From Bacteroidia bacterium (lineage in GTDB: Bacteria > Bacteroidota > Bacteroidia > Bacteroidales > UBA932): a stretch of DNA of 64,000 nt. The notes beneath the pieces are model-generated. The model had not been told where the DNA came from, did not search any database, and saw nothing but the letters and a program-made list of their open reading frames with translations. The position numbers were made by a program, and so were the translations under genes. This document shows, one piece after another, positions 18,112-26,957 of this stretch (the first letter of the stretch is position 1; the number at the start of each line of letters is the position of its first letter). Where the stretch lies: NCBI GenBank assembly GCA_030537315.1, contig JAUNNZ010000002.1:36188-100187 (forward strand). The letters run 5' to 3'.

Positions 18112-19899
18112 CTATTTGTTAAGATACCAGTTCTGCATTACGTAGAAGGCCTGTTTTTTCTCGCCTTTCTCGGACACTAGCCCCTTGCGGTTGAATTCGT
18201 CCTGGATGCCGTTCAGCTGGCGGCGCGGTGAACGGAAGTCCTTCAGGATCCACGGGGAGGCTCCCGCGAGTTCGGGGATGCGGGAGAGCATCTCGATGTT
18301 CTTCTCGTACAGTTTTGCCTGGTATTCTTCAGTGAAACGCTGGGTGACGTCGCCGTGGCGGCCGTATTTGGCGCCTCCGCCGAATTCCGTGATGATGACC
18401 GGCTTCTCTACAGGGAAGGTCCAGTGGACTCTGTCGCACTTCTCGAAATCGCCGTCGTACCAGCCGACGTACTGGTTGTAGCTGATGAGATCTACATAGT
18501 CGATGAGGTCATCCTTCACGGTCATATGCCCGGGTTCCGGTTCATCCTTTTCCATAGCGGACGAAACGAGGCGCGTAGGGTCCATTTCGCGGGCCTTCGC
18601 GATCAATCCGGTCAGGAACTCCAACCTGGCCTTTGAGCGCGGCGTTTCGTTCGAAACGGACCATATAATGACATTTGCGCGGTTCTTGTCGCGCGTGATC
18701 ATTTCGGAAAGCTGATTTTCCGCGTTTTTGTATGTTTCCGGGTTGTTCCAGTCGATGGCCCAGTATACCGGAATCTCGTCCCATACCATTATGCCCATCT
18801 CCTCCGCAACGCGGACCATGTTCTCGTTGTGCGGGTAGTGGGCCAGGCGCACGAAGTTGCAGCCCATCTCCTTGGCAAGGCCGAGCGTTATGCGGGCATG
18901 CTCCTCACTGAAGGCGCGTCCGGAAGGGGCGAAAGGAATCTCCTCGTGGATGGCTACCCCCTTGAGGAAGGTTTCCTTGCCGTTGACAAGTATTCTGCAG
19001 CCCTTTGTCTCTATTGTACGGAAACCGATTCTATCGGTAGTGGAGTCCTCGCCGGCAGCGATTCTCACTTCGTACAGGCGGGGATTTTCAGGACTCCAGC
19101 GTTCCGGTTGGCGCTTTTTCCTGAAAGGGATGCTGAAAGAGCCTTTCCCGTCTGTGCTGTCGGTCTCCACTGTAGCGGATATTCCAAGTTCGGGGATTTC
19201 CACGGACGCCCCCGCGGCGCACTGCCGACCGTTCAGCTGCACCCAGCCTTCCACGCCTTTCCCGTCCGGTGAAAGGCGGACAAAGTAGTCCTGGACGAAG
19301 GTTTCCGGAGTCTCGACCAGGCATACGCTGCGCGTGATGCCGCCGTAGTTCCACCAGTCGAAGTTCTGCATCGGCACGCCATCAGGGTGGCGCGTGTTGT
19401 CTACCCTGACAATCAGGGAGTTGCTGCCTTTCTTCAAGATGTCCGTGACCTCGAAGTCGAAAGGCGTGAAACCGCCTGTATGGCTGCCGAGAATCTTGCC
19501 GTTGAGACCGGCCACCGCTTCGTAATTCACTGCTCCGAAGTGGATGAAGTAGCGCTTGCCCGGTTGAGGGTCGGCTTCGAATACGCGGCGGAACCAGATG
19601 GTGCCCTCGAAATAGTAGAACTTGTCGCCCTGGGTATTCCAGTCGCCCGGCACGTGCATTTTTTCGGCCGCGTCGAAGTCATATTCGACCAGACGTGTCT
19701 GGTCCGTGAAGAAATGCCTGTCGGCGAAGAAGGTGTTGCCTGCCGGCATAGGGTTCTGACGGTAGTCGAGATAGCCGTTGGCAAACTGGTCCACGAGGTA
19801 GTCCCACTCGCCGTCAAGCGGGGTCTGCGTGCGCCCCGGAATGTTGATGATCTGCGGCTGCAGCACTCCGAGGATGGCTGCAAGAACGATGGAGAGCAT
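18112..19899 (-). CDS. Exported glycoside hydrolase family 2 (beta-glucuronidase-like)
   Basis: The 595 residues begin with a short hydrophobic stretch that could act as a signal peptide, though it lacks the usual positive charges. The GH2 sugar-binding domain covers about 20-190, the immunoglobulin-like domain about 190-290 and the TIM barrel the remainder. The acid/base is the Glu of SVSNETP near residue 410, and the nucleophile is the Glu of ITEFGGGA near 495; WDEIPVYW near 372 is typical of beta-glucuronidases. The true sugar specificity is uncertain. It starts nine bases after the dnaE stop and continues into the oxidoreductase gene, so the three share a transcript. Confidence 0.9.
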   Translation of the reverse strand: MLSIVLAAILGVLQPQIINIPGRTQTPLDGEWDYLVDQFANGYLDYRQNPMPAGNTFFADRHFFTDQTRLVEYDFDAAEKMHVPGDWNTQGDKFYYFEGTIWFRRVFEADPQPGKRYFIHFGAVNYEAVAGLNGKILGSHTGGFTPFDFEVTDILKKGSNSLIVRVDNTRHPDGVPMQNFDWWNYGGITRSVCLVETPETFVQDYFVRLSPDGKGVEGWVQLNGRQCAAGASVEIPELGISATVETDSTDGKGSFSIPFRKKRQPERWSPENPRLYEVRIAAGEDSTTDRIGFRTIETKGCRILVNGKETFLKGVAIHEEIPFAPSGRAFSEEHARITLGLAKEMGCNFVRLAHYPHNENMVRVAEEMGIMVWDEIPVYWAIDWNNPETYKNAENQLSEMITRDKNRANVIIWSVSNETPRSKARLEFLTGLIAKAREMDPTRLVSSAMEKDEPEPGHMTVKDDLIDYVDLISYNQYVGWYDGDFEKCDRVHWTFPVEKPVIITEFGGGAKYGRHGDVTQRFTEEYQAKLYEKNIEMLSRIPELAGASPWILKDFRSPRRQLNGIQDEFNRKGLVSEKGEKKQAFYVMQNWYLNK

Positions 19900-19908
19900 A
19901 TTGGTCAG

Positions 19909-22900
19909 TTATTTCTTGCTCACGGTGTATTGAAGACCGAGCTGTTTGAGCGAATCCAGGAAGTCGGCGTTTATGTCGACGGAGAATTTCTTTGAATAGA
20001 AGTCCAGGGCGTATCCCGTCTCCTTGTCGATGAGATGCAGCGTGAGCTGCGTGTTGCCCTTTGACCCCTTGAGAAGGGTTACGAGCTTCTTGCGGAATTC
20101 CGGAGAAAGCAGTGAGGTGTCCACGTTGACCGACAGGCCGGAGACGTATGTCTGCGCCACGTTTCCGAGGAGGTCTATCTTCTTGATCTTGAAGCCGTAC
20201 GGAGCTGTCTTGCCCTGGGCGCGTTCTTCCGGCTTGATGTAGTATTTCTCGCCGATTTCGCCGTCGATATACAGATTGGCGTGAAGCTGCATGAACGGCA
20301 GATAGGCCTGGTAGTCCTTTCCGAAGAGGGCGATTTCGTAAGGGCCGTCATAGTCCTCTATGATCACCTTGGCGCCGGGGGAGCCGGACTTGGTGGTGAT
20401 GTTCTTTATGTCGGTGATCATGCCGGCTACCTTGACCTTGCGCCCCTTCTTTTCGCGCTCGCATTCGTCGATTGCCATCTGAAGGCCGCCCAAAGAGCAA
20501 TCTGTAAAGGTGTCGATTTCGAAGCGGTAGCGGTCGAGAGGGTGTGAGGAAAGGTACATCCCGACATATTCCTTCTCCTGCTGCAGGAGGGCAAGGATGT
20601 CGTCCTCGCCGACGGCATCCGGCATCTCCGGACGTACCGGCTTCATCTCCTCCATTTCTCCGAACAGCGACGACGCGCTGTCCATAGTGTCGTTCCGGTA
20701 GAGGTCGGCATAGTGCGCAAGGGAGTCTATGAACAGTTCTCCGTTCCTGCAAGGAGTGAAGAACTGGCTGCGCCTGTAGCCGAAGGAGTCGAAGGCGCCG
20801 GAGCATACCAGCGTCTCAAGCGCGCGGCGGTTGACGCTGCCGGAAAGGCGCTCCATGAAGTCCCAGACATCGGAGAACGGGCCGTTCTCCTCGCGGTCCT
20901 TCAGCAAAGCTTCGACAACGTTGTCGCCGAAGCCCTTCAGGCCGCCGAGGCCGAAGCGGATCTCTCCGCTCTTGTTCACCGTGAAGTGCGCGAGGCTTTC
21001 GTTGACATCCGGGTTCAGAACCTTGACCTTATGCAGTTTGCAGTCGGCCATAACTTTCTTCAACTCCTCCATATTGGAGAGGTTGCATGAAAGGTTGGCT
21101 GCGAGGAACTCTGCGGTGTAGTGGCATTTGAGCCAGGCTGTCTGGTAGCTTACCCAGGCGTAGCAGGTGGCGTGTGACTTGTTGAAGGCGTACTGGGCGA
21201 ACTTCTCCCAGTCCTTCCATATCTTGTCGAGAGTCTTTTCAGGATGGCCGTTGGCAATGCCGTTTTTCATGAACTTCTCCTTGAGCTCCTGCATCACGGC
21301 GATCTGCTTCTTTCCCATAGCCTTGCGGAGCTTGTCGGCTTCGCCCTTGGTGAAGTTCGCCAGCTTGCGGCTCAAGAGCATCACCTGCTCCTGATATACC
21401 GTGACGCCGTAGGTCTCGGCAAGAAATTCCTCCATTTCCGGAAGGTCGTATTCTATCTTCTGATGACCGAGCTTGCGCTCGACGAAGTCAGGGATGTAGT
21501 CCATCGGGCCCGGACGGTAGAGGGCGTTCATCGCGATGAGGTCCTCGAAGCGCTCAGGATGCAGTTTCTGCAGCCATTCGCGCATGCCGCCGGATTCAAA
21601 CTGGAACACGCTGGTGGTGTCACCGCGGCCGTACTGCTCGAATACTGCCTTGTCGTCGATAGGAATCTCCTCGATGTCGAACTCTTTGCCCCAGCGGAGC
21701 TTGATGTTCTTCTGGCATTCCTTGATGATCTGCAGGGTAATGAGCCCGAGGAAGTCCATCTTGAGCATACCCACGTCCTCGATGTAGTGGCCGTCGTACT
21801 GCGAGGTCCAGACCTGCTGCCCGGTTTCCTTATCGGTGGAAAGGCATATCGGGATATAGTCGGTGAGGTTGCCGCGGCCGATGATGGTGGCGCAGGCGTG
21901 CATTCCCACCTGGCGGATGCTGCCTTCCAGCTGCTGGGCATAGTACAGGACTTCCTTGTTGATTTCGGGACCGTTGGCAAGCTCTTCCTTGAATTCCGGG
22001 ACAAGGCGGTAGCAGTTCTTGAGCGTGATCTTGACGTCGGTATCCTCCTGTCCCTTCTGGAAGGTCTTCCTGACGGTTATCTTCTGCTCCGGATTGTCGG
22101 GATCATCTATTTCTACATCCTTCTCAATGACCTTGAAACCCTGCTTGAGCTCATCAAGCTTAGGGTTGAACGGGTATTCCTTTTCAACTTTCTCACTCAG
22201 GCGGTCAGGAACCATCTTGGTCAGCCTGTTGGACTCGTCTATGCTCACGTTGCTGATTCTGGCGACATCCTTGATGGCGCTCTTCGCCGCCATCGTGCCG
22301 AAGGTGATGACGCGTGAGACGTGGTCCGAGCCGTATGTCTTCTCCACATATTCGTGCGCTCCGACGAGATTCTCGAAGTCCACGTCGATATCCGGCATGC
22401 TGATACGGTCCGGATTGAGGAAACGCTCGAACAGGAGGTTGTACCTGATAGGGTCGAGATTGGTGATTCCGAGGCAGTATGCGACTACGGAACCGGCGGC
22501 TGAGCCGCGGCCCGGCCCGACCATATATCCCTCCTTCCTGGATGCGGCTATATAGTCCTGGACGATGAGGAAGTAGTCAGGGAAGCCCATACGGCAGATG
22601 GTCTTCAGCTCGAAGTCTATGCGCTCCGCCTGCTCTTCGTTCAGGGTGTCGCCATAGCGTTTTCTGGCGCCTTCGTAAGTGAGGTGGCAGAGGTAGGCGA
22701 CAGAATGGCAGAATTCGTCTCCGCGGTATGTCTTCGAGATGACCTCTCCGGTCTTCTTGTCTTTCTTTATCGTATAGTTCCCTTCCTCGATGACGCTCCT
22801 GTATTTTTCCAGATTGGCTTCGATGTCGGCAAGGAAATCCTTGTCTATCTCGTACTTCGGGAGGACGTGGTCGCGGTCTATCGAATAGGATTCGATCTTC

Positions 22901-23757
22901 TCGGCAACCTTGAGGGTGTTGTCAAGCACCTCCGGGTGTTCCGGGAACAGCTCTTCCATCTCCTCGCGGCTCTTCAGGAATTCCTGCTGCGTGTAGCGAA
23001 GCCGCTTCGGGTCGTCGATGTTGGCGTTGGTCGTAAGACAGATGAGGCGGTCGTGTACCGGGCCATCTTCCTTGCGGATGAAATGGACGTCGTTGGTGGC
23101 TACCACCGGAACCCCCATCTCTTCTGAAAGTTTGAATATCTCCTTGTTAACGACCCTCTGGCAGTCGCCCACCTCCTTGATTTTCTCAAAACTTTCGGCG
23201 GGGATGCCGGTCACCTGGGTCTCGTGGAGCATTACCTCGAGATAGTAGTCGTCGCCAAAGACGTTCTTATGCCATTCTATGGCCTTTCTGGCGCCGTCGA
23301 GGTCGCCGGCCATGATACACTTGGGTATCTCGCCCGCAAGGCAGGCGGAGCAGCAGATCAGGTTCTCGTGGTACTTTTCCACGATTTCGTGGGTGACCCT
23401 CGGCTTGTCGTAGTACTTGCCCTCGATGTGTCCGGTGGATACGATCTTCATCAGATTCCGGTAACCGTCGAAGTTCTTTGCCAGAAGGATGAGGTGATAG
23501 TATGCCCTGTGGTCGTTGTCCTTCAGACGGTGGTCGTAGTGACGGGTGACGTAGATTTCGCAGCCGATGATAGGCTTGATGTTCGGATGCTTGCCCGCGT
23601 ACTTGAAGAACTCCTTCACGCCATAGAGATTGCCGTGGTCGGTGATGGCGAGCGCAGGCATACCAAGTTCCTCGGCCCTGTCAAAGAGCTTCGGTATGGC
23701 GGAGAAACCGTCAAGGATGGAATATTGCGTATGGACGTGAAGGTGAACGAATGACAT
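19909..23757 (-). CDS. dnaE: DNA polymerase III alpha subunit
   Basis: Replicative polymerase catalytic subunit. The 1282 residues start with the PHP domain (HVHTQYSILDG near residue 6; the GNLYGVKEF segment near 42), followed by the C-family polymerase core with PDIDVDFE near 455 (two catalytic aspartates), the fingers segment with FNKSHATCYAWVSYQTAW near 860, and a C-terminal OB-fold (VAGMITDIKNITTKSG near 1100). Length and architecture are those of DnaE, not PolC. A TATCTTTG box lies five bases before the ATG, immediately after the upstream secDF terminator. Confidence 0.98.
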   Translation of the reverse strand: MSFVHLHVHTQYSILDGFSAIPKLFDRAEELGMPALAITDHGNLYGVKEFFKYAGKHPNIKPIIGCEIYVTRHYDHRLKDNDHRAYYHLILLAKNFDGYRNLMKIVSTGHIEGKYYDKPRVTHEIVEKYHENLICCSACLAGEIPKCIMAGDLDGARKAIEWHKNVFGDDYYLEVMLHETQVTGIPAESFEKIKEVGDCQRVVNKEIFKLSEEMGVPVVATNDVHFIRKEDGPVHDRLICLTTNANIDDPKRLRYTQQEFLKSREEMEELFPEHPEVLDNTLKVAEKIESYSIDRDHVLPKYEIDKDFLADIEANLEKYRSVIEEGNYTIKKDKKTGEVISKTYRGDEFCHSVAYLCHLTYEGARKRYGDTLNEEQAERIDFELKTICRMGFPDYFLIVQDYIAASRKEGYMVGPGRGSAAGSVVAYCLGITNLDPIRYNLLFERFLNPDRISMPDIDVDFENLVGAHEYVEKTYGSDHVSRVITFGTMAAKSAIKDVARISNVSIDESNRLTKMVPDRLSEKVEKEYPFNPKLDELKQGFKVIEKDVEIDDPDNPEQKITVRKTFQKGQEDTDVKITLKNCYRLVPEFKEELANGPEINKEVLYYAQQLEGSIRQVGMHACATIIGRGNLTDYIPICLSTDKETGQQVWTSQYDGHYIEDVGMLKMDFLGLITLQIIKECQKNIKLRWGKEFDIEEIPIDDKAVFEQYGRGDTTSVFQFESGGMREWLQKLHPERFEDLIAMNALYRPGPMDYIPDFVERKLGHQKIEYDLPEMEEFLAETYGVTVYQEQVMLLSRKLANFTKGEADKLRKAMGKKQIAVMQELKEKFMKNGIANGHPEKTLDKIWKDWEKFAQYAFNKSHATCYAWVSYQTAWLKCHYTAEFLAANLSCNLSNMEELKKVMADCKLHKVKVLNPDVNESLAHFTVNKSGEIRFGLGGLKGFGDNVVEALLKDREENGPFSDVWDFMERLSGSVNRRALETLVCSGAFDSFGYRRSQFFTPCRNGELFIDSLAHYADLYRNDTMDSASSLFGEMEEMKPVRPEMPDAVGEDDILALLQQEKEYVGMYLSSHPLDRYRFEIDTFTDCSLGGLQMAIDECEREKKGRKVKVAGMITDIKNITTKSGSPGAKVIIEDYDGPYEIALFGKDYQAYLPFMQLHANLYIDGEIGEKYYIKPEERAQGKTAPYGFKIKKIDLLGNVAQTYVSGLSVNVDTSLLSPEFRKKLVTLLKGSKGNTQLTLHLIDKETGYALDFYSKKFSVDINADFLDSLKQLGLQYTVSKK

Positions 23758-23762
23758 ATGGA

Positions 23763-23770
23763 CAAAGATA
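23763..23770 (-). promoter_or_regulatory. -7 promoter element of dnaE
   Basis: TATCTTTG on the minus strand ends five bases before the dnaE ATG and abuts the T-tract of the secDF terminator, so the hairpin occupies the -33 region. Confidence 0.5.
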
Positions 23771-23804
23771 AATAAAACGCCCGACCTTCGGAAGGCCGGG
23801 CGCT
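23770..23804 (-). terminator. Terminator of secDF
   Basis: The segment 23778-23802 is a near-perfect GC-rich hairpin (CGCCCGGCCTTC, GAAGGTCGGGCG on the minus strand) followed by TTTTATTT. Confidence 0.88.
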
Positions 23805-23827
23805 CTATTGTTGATAACTTTTAAGAA

Positions 23828-26800
23828 TTATTTCTTGAGAGCTTTTTTCTTTGCAGCAGCCATGGTTGAATCGTACATAATCGGAGTACCGATCATGATG
23901 GATGCATAGGTACCGATGATGACACCGAGGCAGAGAGCCACTGAAAGACCTCTGATCGACTCACCGCCGAAGATAGCGATTGTGAGCATAGGGAGGAGAG
24001 TTGAAACGGAGGTGTTGACGGTACGTGTCAAAGTCTGGTTGAGTGACTTGTTGACAGTCTCCTTGAAGTCTTCGTTCGGGTGCAGGCCGAGATTCTCACG
24101 GATACGGTCGAAGATAACCACGTTATCGTTGATTGCGTAACCGATGATTGTCAGGATAGCCGCGATGAAGGTCTGGTCAACGTCGAGGTTGAACGGAAGG
24201 ATACCGCTGAACAAAGAGAAGAATCCGATGATGATGATAGCTGTGTGGGCAAGTGAAACGACGCCGCCGAGACCCCAGTTCCAGCCCTTGAACCGCATTG
24301 CGATGTAACCGAAGATTACGATGAGTGCGAGGATGATGGAGATGAGGGCGTTGCGCTTGATGTCATTTGCGATTGAAGCGCCCACCTTGTCGGATGATAT
24401 GATACCGTTAGGGTTGTCAAGCGTTGAAGTGAAGTCTGAGAGGGAGAGTTCCTCTGAGAAGAGGCCCTTCAATGATTCGTAGAGCATTCCTTCGATCTCA
24501 GCGTCAACGGTTGAGGCTTCGTCCTTGTATTTGTATGAAGTGGTGATCTTCATCTGGCTGTCGCCACCGAACTGCTTGACCTCGACAGAAGACTCAGGGT
24601 CTGCTGCATTGAACACCTTCTCGGCTGCTGCGCGCACGCTCTCGGCTGTGACTGGCTGGTCGAAGCGGACAACGTATGTGCGGCCACCGGTGAAGTCAAC
24701 ACCATAGGTGAATCCCTTGAAGCACATTGAAGCGATCGCGATGACGATGAGGGCACCGGAGATGATGTATGAGTACTTGCGTCCGCCAAGGAAGTTGACG
24801 TTGGTGTTCTTGAGGAAGTTCCTTGAGAAGTTGTTCTCGAAGGTGATGTTCTTGCCCTTCTTCACGCGGTCCTCGAAGATGAGGCGGGTGATGAAGATAG
24901 AGGTGAGGACTGAGGTGATGATACCGATGATGAGGGTGGTTGCGAAGCCCTTGATAGGACCGGTACCGAAGAAGAAGAGTACGAGACCGGTGAGGAGGGT
25001 GGTTACCTGACCGTCGATGATTGCGCTGTAAGCGTTGTTGTAACCGTCGTGGATAGCCTTGCTGAGACCCTTGCCTGCCTTGAGCTCTTCCTTGATGCGC
25101 TCGTAGATGATGACGTTTGCGTCAACCGCCATACCCAGGGTCAATACCAGACCGGCGATACCAGGCAGGGTGAGGACTGCTCCGAATGCCGCGAGGGTGC
25201 CGAAGAGGAGTACGACGTTGGAAAGAAGAGCGACATCAGCCGCGACACCTGCACCCATATAGAAGAGAACCATATAGATGAGGACGCAGACGAATGCGAT
25301 GATGAACGAAATGAGACCGGCGCGGATGGACTCGGAACCGAGTGAAGGACCTACGACCTGCTCCTGAACGATGGTTGCAGGTGCAGGGAGCTTACCTGAC
25401 TTGAGGACGTTGGTAAGGTCGGTTGCCTCTTCGATGTCGAAGTTGCCGGTGATAGAAGAAGAACCGCCGGTGATCTCTGAAAGCACGTTAGGATAAGAAT
25501 ATACGGTGCCGTCGAGAACGATTGCGATCTGCTTGCCGATGTTCTCCTTGGTGAGGCGTGCCCATGTGTTGGCGCCTTCGGCGTTCATTGACATTGAAAC
25601 GCTTGGCTCACCGCCCTTGCGGTTGTCATACTCGACGCGGGCGTCGGTGACGCAACCGCCGTCAAGAGGAGCCTTGCCGTCGCGGCTGCTGGCCTTGATG
25701 GCAACGAGTTCATAGATATTGTCGCCAACTACATATTCTGAAGGCTTGACGCTCCACATCGGGCGGAACTCTGCCGGGAAGAGGCTTGCAACCTGATCCA
25801 TACGGAGATATTTGTTGACGAGGGCGGTATCGGCGGCTGCAGCGTAACCGATGCAGGCGGTACCGCGGTTCTGGTTAGGCGAGAAGATGCCGAAGAGAGG
25901 GTTGGCCTTCTTGTAAGCATCGAGGCTTTCATCGCTGTTGTCCTGGGCCTTGATTTCCTGCGCTACGAGGTCTTCCTCTGCAGAAGCTTCTTCAGCGGCT
26001 GCTACCTCCTCTGTACCGGCGGCGTTGAGCTCTGCGAGCACGCTGTTGGCCTCGATGAGGTATGGAAGGATCTCAGTGCAGTCATAGGTTGTCCAGAACT
26101 CGAGGGATGCGGTACCCTGGAGGAGTTTGCGGACACGCTCCGGCTCCTTTACACCCGGGAGTTCGACAAGGATGCGTCCGGTGTTGCCGAGCTTCTGGAT
26201 AGAAGGCTGGGTTACGCCGAAACGGTCGATACGGTTGCGGAGAACGTTGAATGAGTTTGCGACTGCGCTCTCAGCCTCCTCCTTGATGATGGAGATGACC
26301 TGGTCGTCGGTGGACTCAGGCTTGATGCGGTCGCGCATCTCGTAGGTACCGAACACCTGTGCGAGACGCTGGCCACCTGAAACCTCCTTCCACGCGTCGG
26401 CGAAGAGGGTGATGAGGTCTGACTGTGAATTGACGCTGCGCTCCTTTGCGAGAGCGAGAGCCTGCTTGAACTCAGGAGTCTGGTTATTGCCTGCGAGAGC
26501 TTTTACAAGGTCCTCGAGCTGCACCTGGAGCATAACGTTCATACCGCCCTTGAGGTCAAGACCGAGGTTGATTTCCTTGCTCTGGACATCTTTGAATGTC
26601 TGTCCGAAATAGATCTTCTCTGAAGCGATAGAATCTGTGTAGCGACGGGTTTCGTTCTTCTTGAGTGAGTCAAGGAAGAAAGCGCGGTCCACTTCCGGAA
26701 CATTTGCGAATGTGGCTGTCTGCTGAATCTGCTCAGCGATCTTTTCTGCACGCTCCTCGGCCTTCTTGTTCTGGATGGCGGTCACTGCAGTGAATGACAG

Positions 26801-26863
26801 CTGCCAGAAGCAGGCGATGAGAAGCAAAATTGCCACAAGTCTGATAGCACCTTTACTTTGCAT
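23828..26863 (-). CDS. secDF: Fused protein-export membrane protein SecDF
   Basis: SecD and SecF use the proton-motive force to pull exported proteins through SecYEG. The 1011 residues are the fused form usual in Bacteroidota. There is an N-terminal helix at about 8-28, a SecD periplasmic P1 domain to about 490, the SecD membrane segment (about 500-690), then a second SecF part with TFYGVDFTGG-like segment (TYGVDFTGGRTY near 728) and six helices to the end. A low-complexity E/A-rich stretch lies near 275-305. A TAACTTTG box at 26901-26908 precedes it, and a strong terminator follows. Confidence 0.97.
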   Translation of the reverse strand: MQSKGAIRLVAILLLIACFWQLSFTAVTAIQNKKAEERAEKIAEQIQQTATFANVPEVDRAFFLDSLKKNETRRYTDSIASEKIYFGQTFKDVQSKEINLGLDLKGGMNVMLQVQLEDLVKALAGNNQTPEFKQALALAKERSVNSQSDLITLFADAWKEVSGGQRLAQVFGTYEMRDRIKPESTDDQVISIIKEEAESAVANSFNVLRNRIDRFGVTQPSIQKLGNTGRILVELPGVKEPERVRKLLQGTASLEFWTTYDCTEILPYLIEANSVLAELNAAGTEEVAAAEEASAEEDLVAQEIKAQDNSDESLDAYKKANPLFGIFSPNQNRGTACIGYAAAADTALVNKYLRMDQVASLFPAEFRPMWSVKPSEYVVGDNIYELVAIKASSRDGKAPLDGGCVTDARVEYDNRKGGEPSVSMSMNAEGANTWARLTKENIGKQIAIVLDGTVYSYPNVLSEITGGSSSITGNFDIEEATDLTNVLKSGKLPAPATIVQEQVVGPSLGSESIRAGLISFIIAFVCVLIYMVLFYMGAGVAADVALLSNVVLLFGTLAAFGAVLTLPGIAGLVLTLGMAVDANVIIYERIKEELKAGKGLSKAIHDGYNNAYSAIIDGQVTTLLTGLVLFFFGTGPIKGFATTLIIGIITSVLTSIFITRLIFEDRVKKGKNITFENNFSRNFLKNTNVNFLGGRKYSYIISGALIVIAIASMCFKGFTYGVDFTGGRTYVVRFDQPVTAESVRAAAEKVFNAADPESSVEVKQFGGDSQMKITTSYKYKDEASTVDAEIEGMLYESLKGLFSEELSLSDFTSTLDNPNGIISSDKVGASIANDIKRNALISIILALIVIFGYIAMRFKGWNWGLGGVVSLAHTAIIIIGFFSLFSGILPFNLDVDQTFIAAILTIIGYAINDNVVIFDRIRENLGLHPNEDFKETVNKSLNQTLTRTVNTSVSTLLPMLTIAIFGGESIRGLSVALCLGVIIGTYASIMIGTPIMYDSTMAAAKKKALKK

Positions 26864-26900
26864 AATTATGGTTTTTAAAAATTATTTCCAAAATAGTGCG

Positions 26901-26908
26901 CAAAGTTA
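26901..26908 (-). promoter_or_regulatory. -7 promoter element of secDF
   Basis: Minus-strand TAACTTTG, about 37 bases before the secDF ATG. It separates secDF from the starch locus upstream. Confidence 0.6.
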
Positions 26909-26957
26909 GTATTTTTCTTAAAAGAAAGAAACTTTAAGCCTTGTTTTTGACTATCAG

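Noticed and set aside
23809-23817. A single exact DnaA-box-like TTATCAACA upstream of dnaE.
   Set aside because: It is alone, next to the secDF terminator, without neighbouring boxes or an AT-rich stretch.
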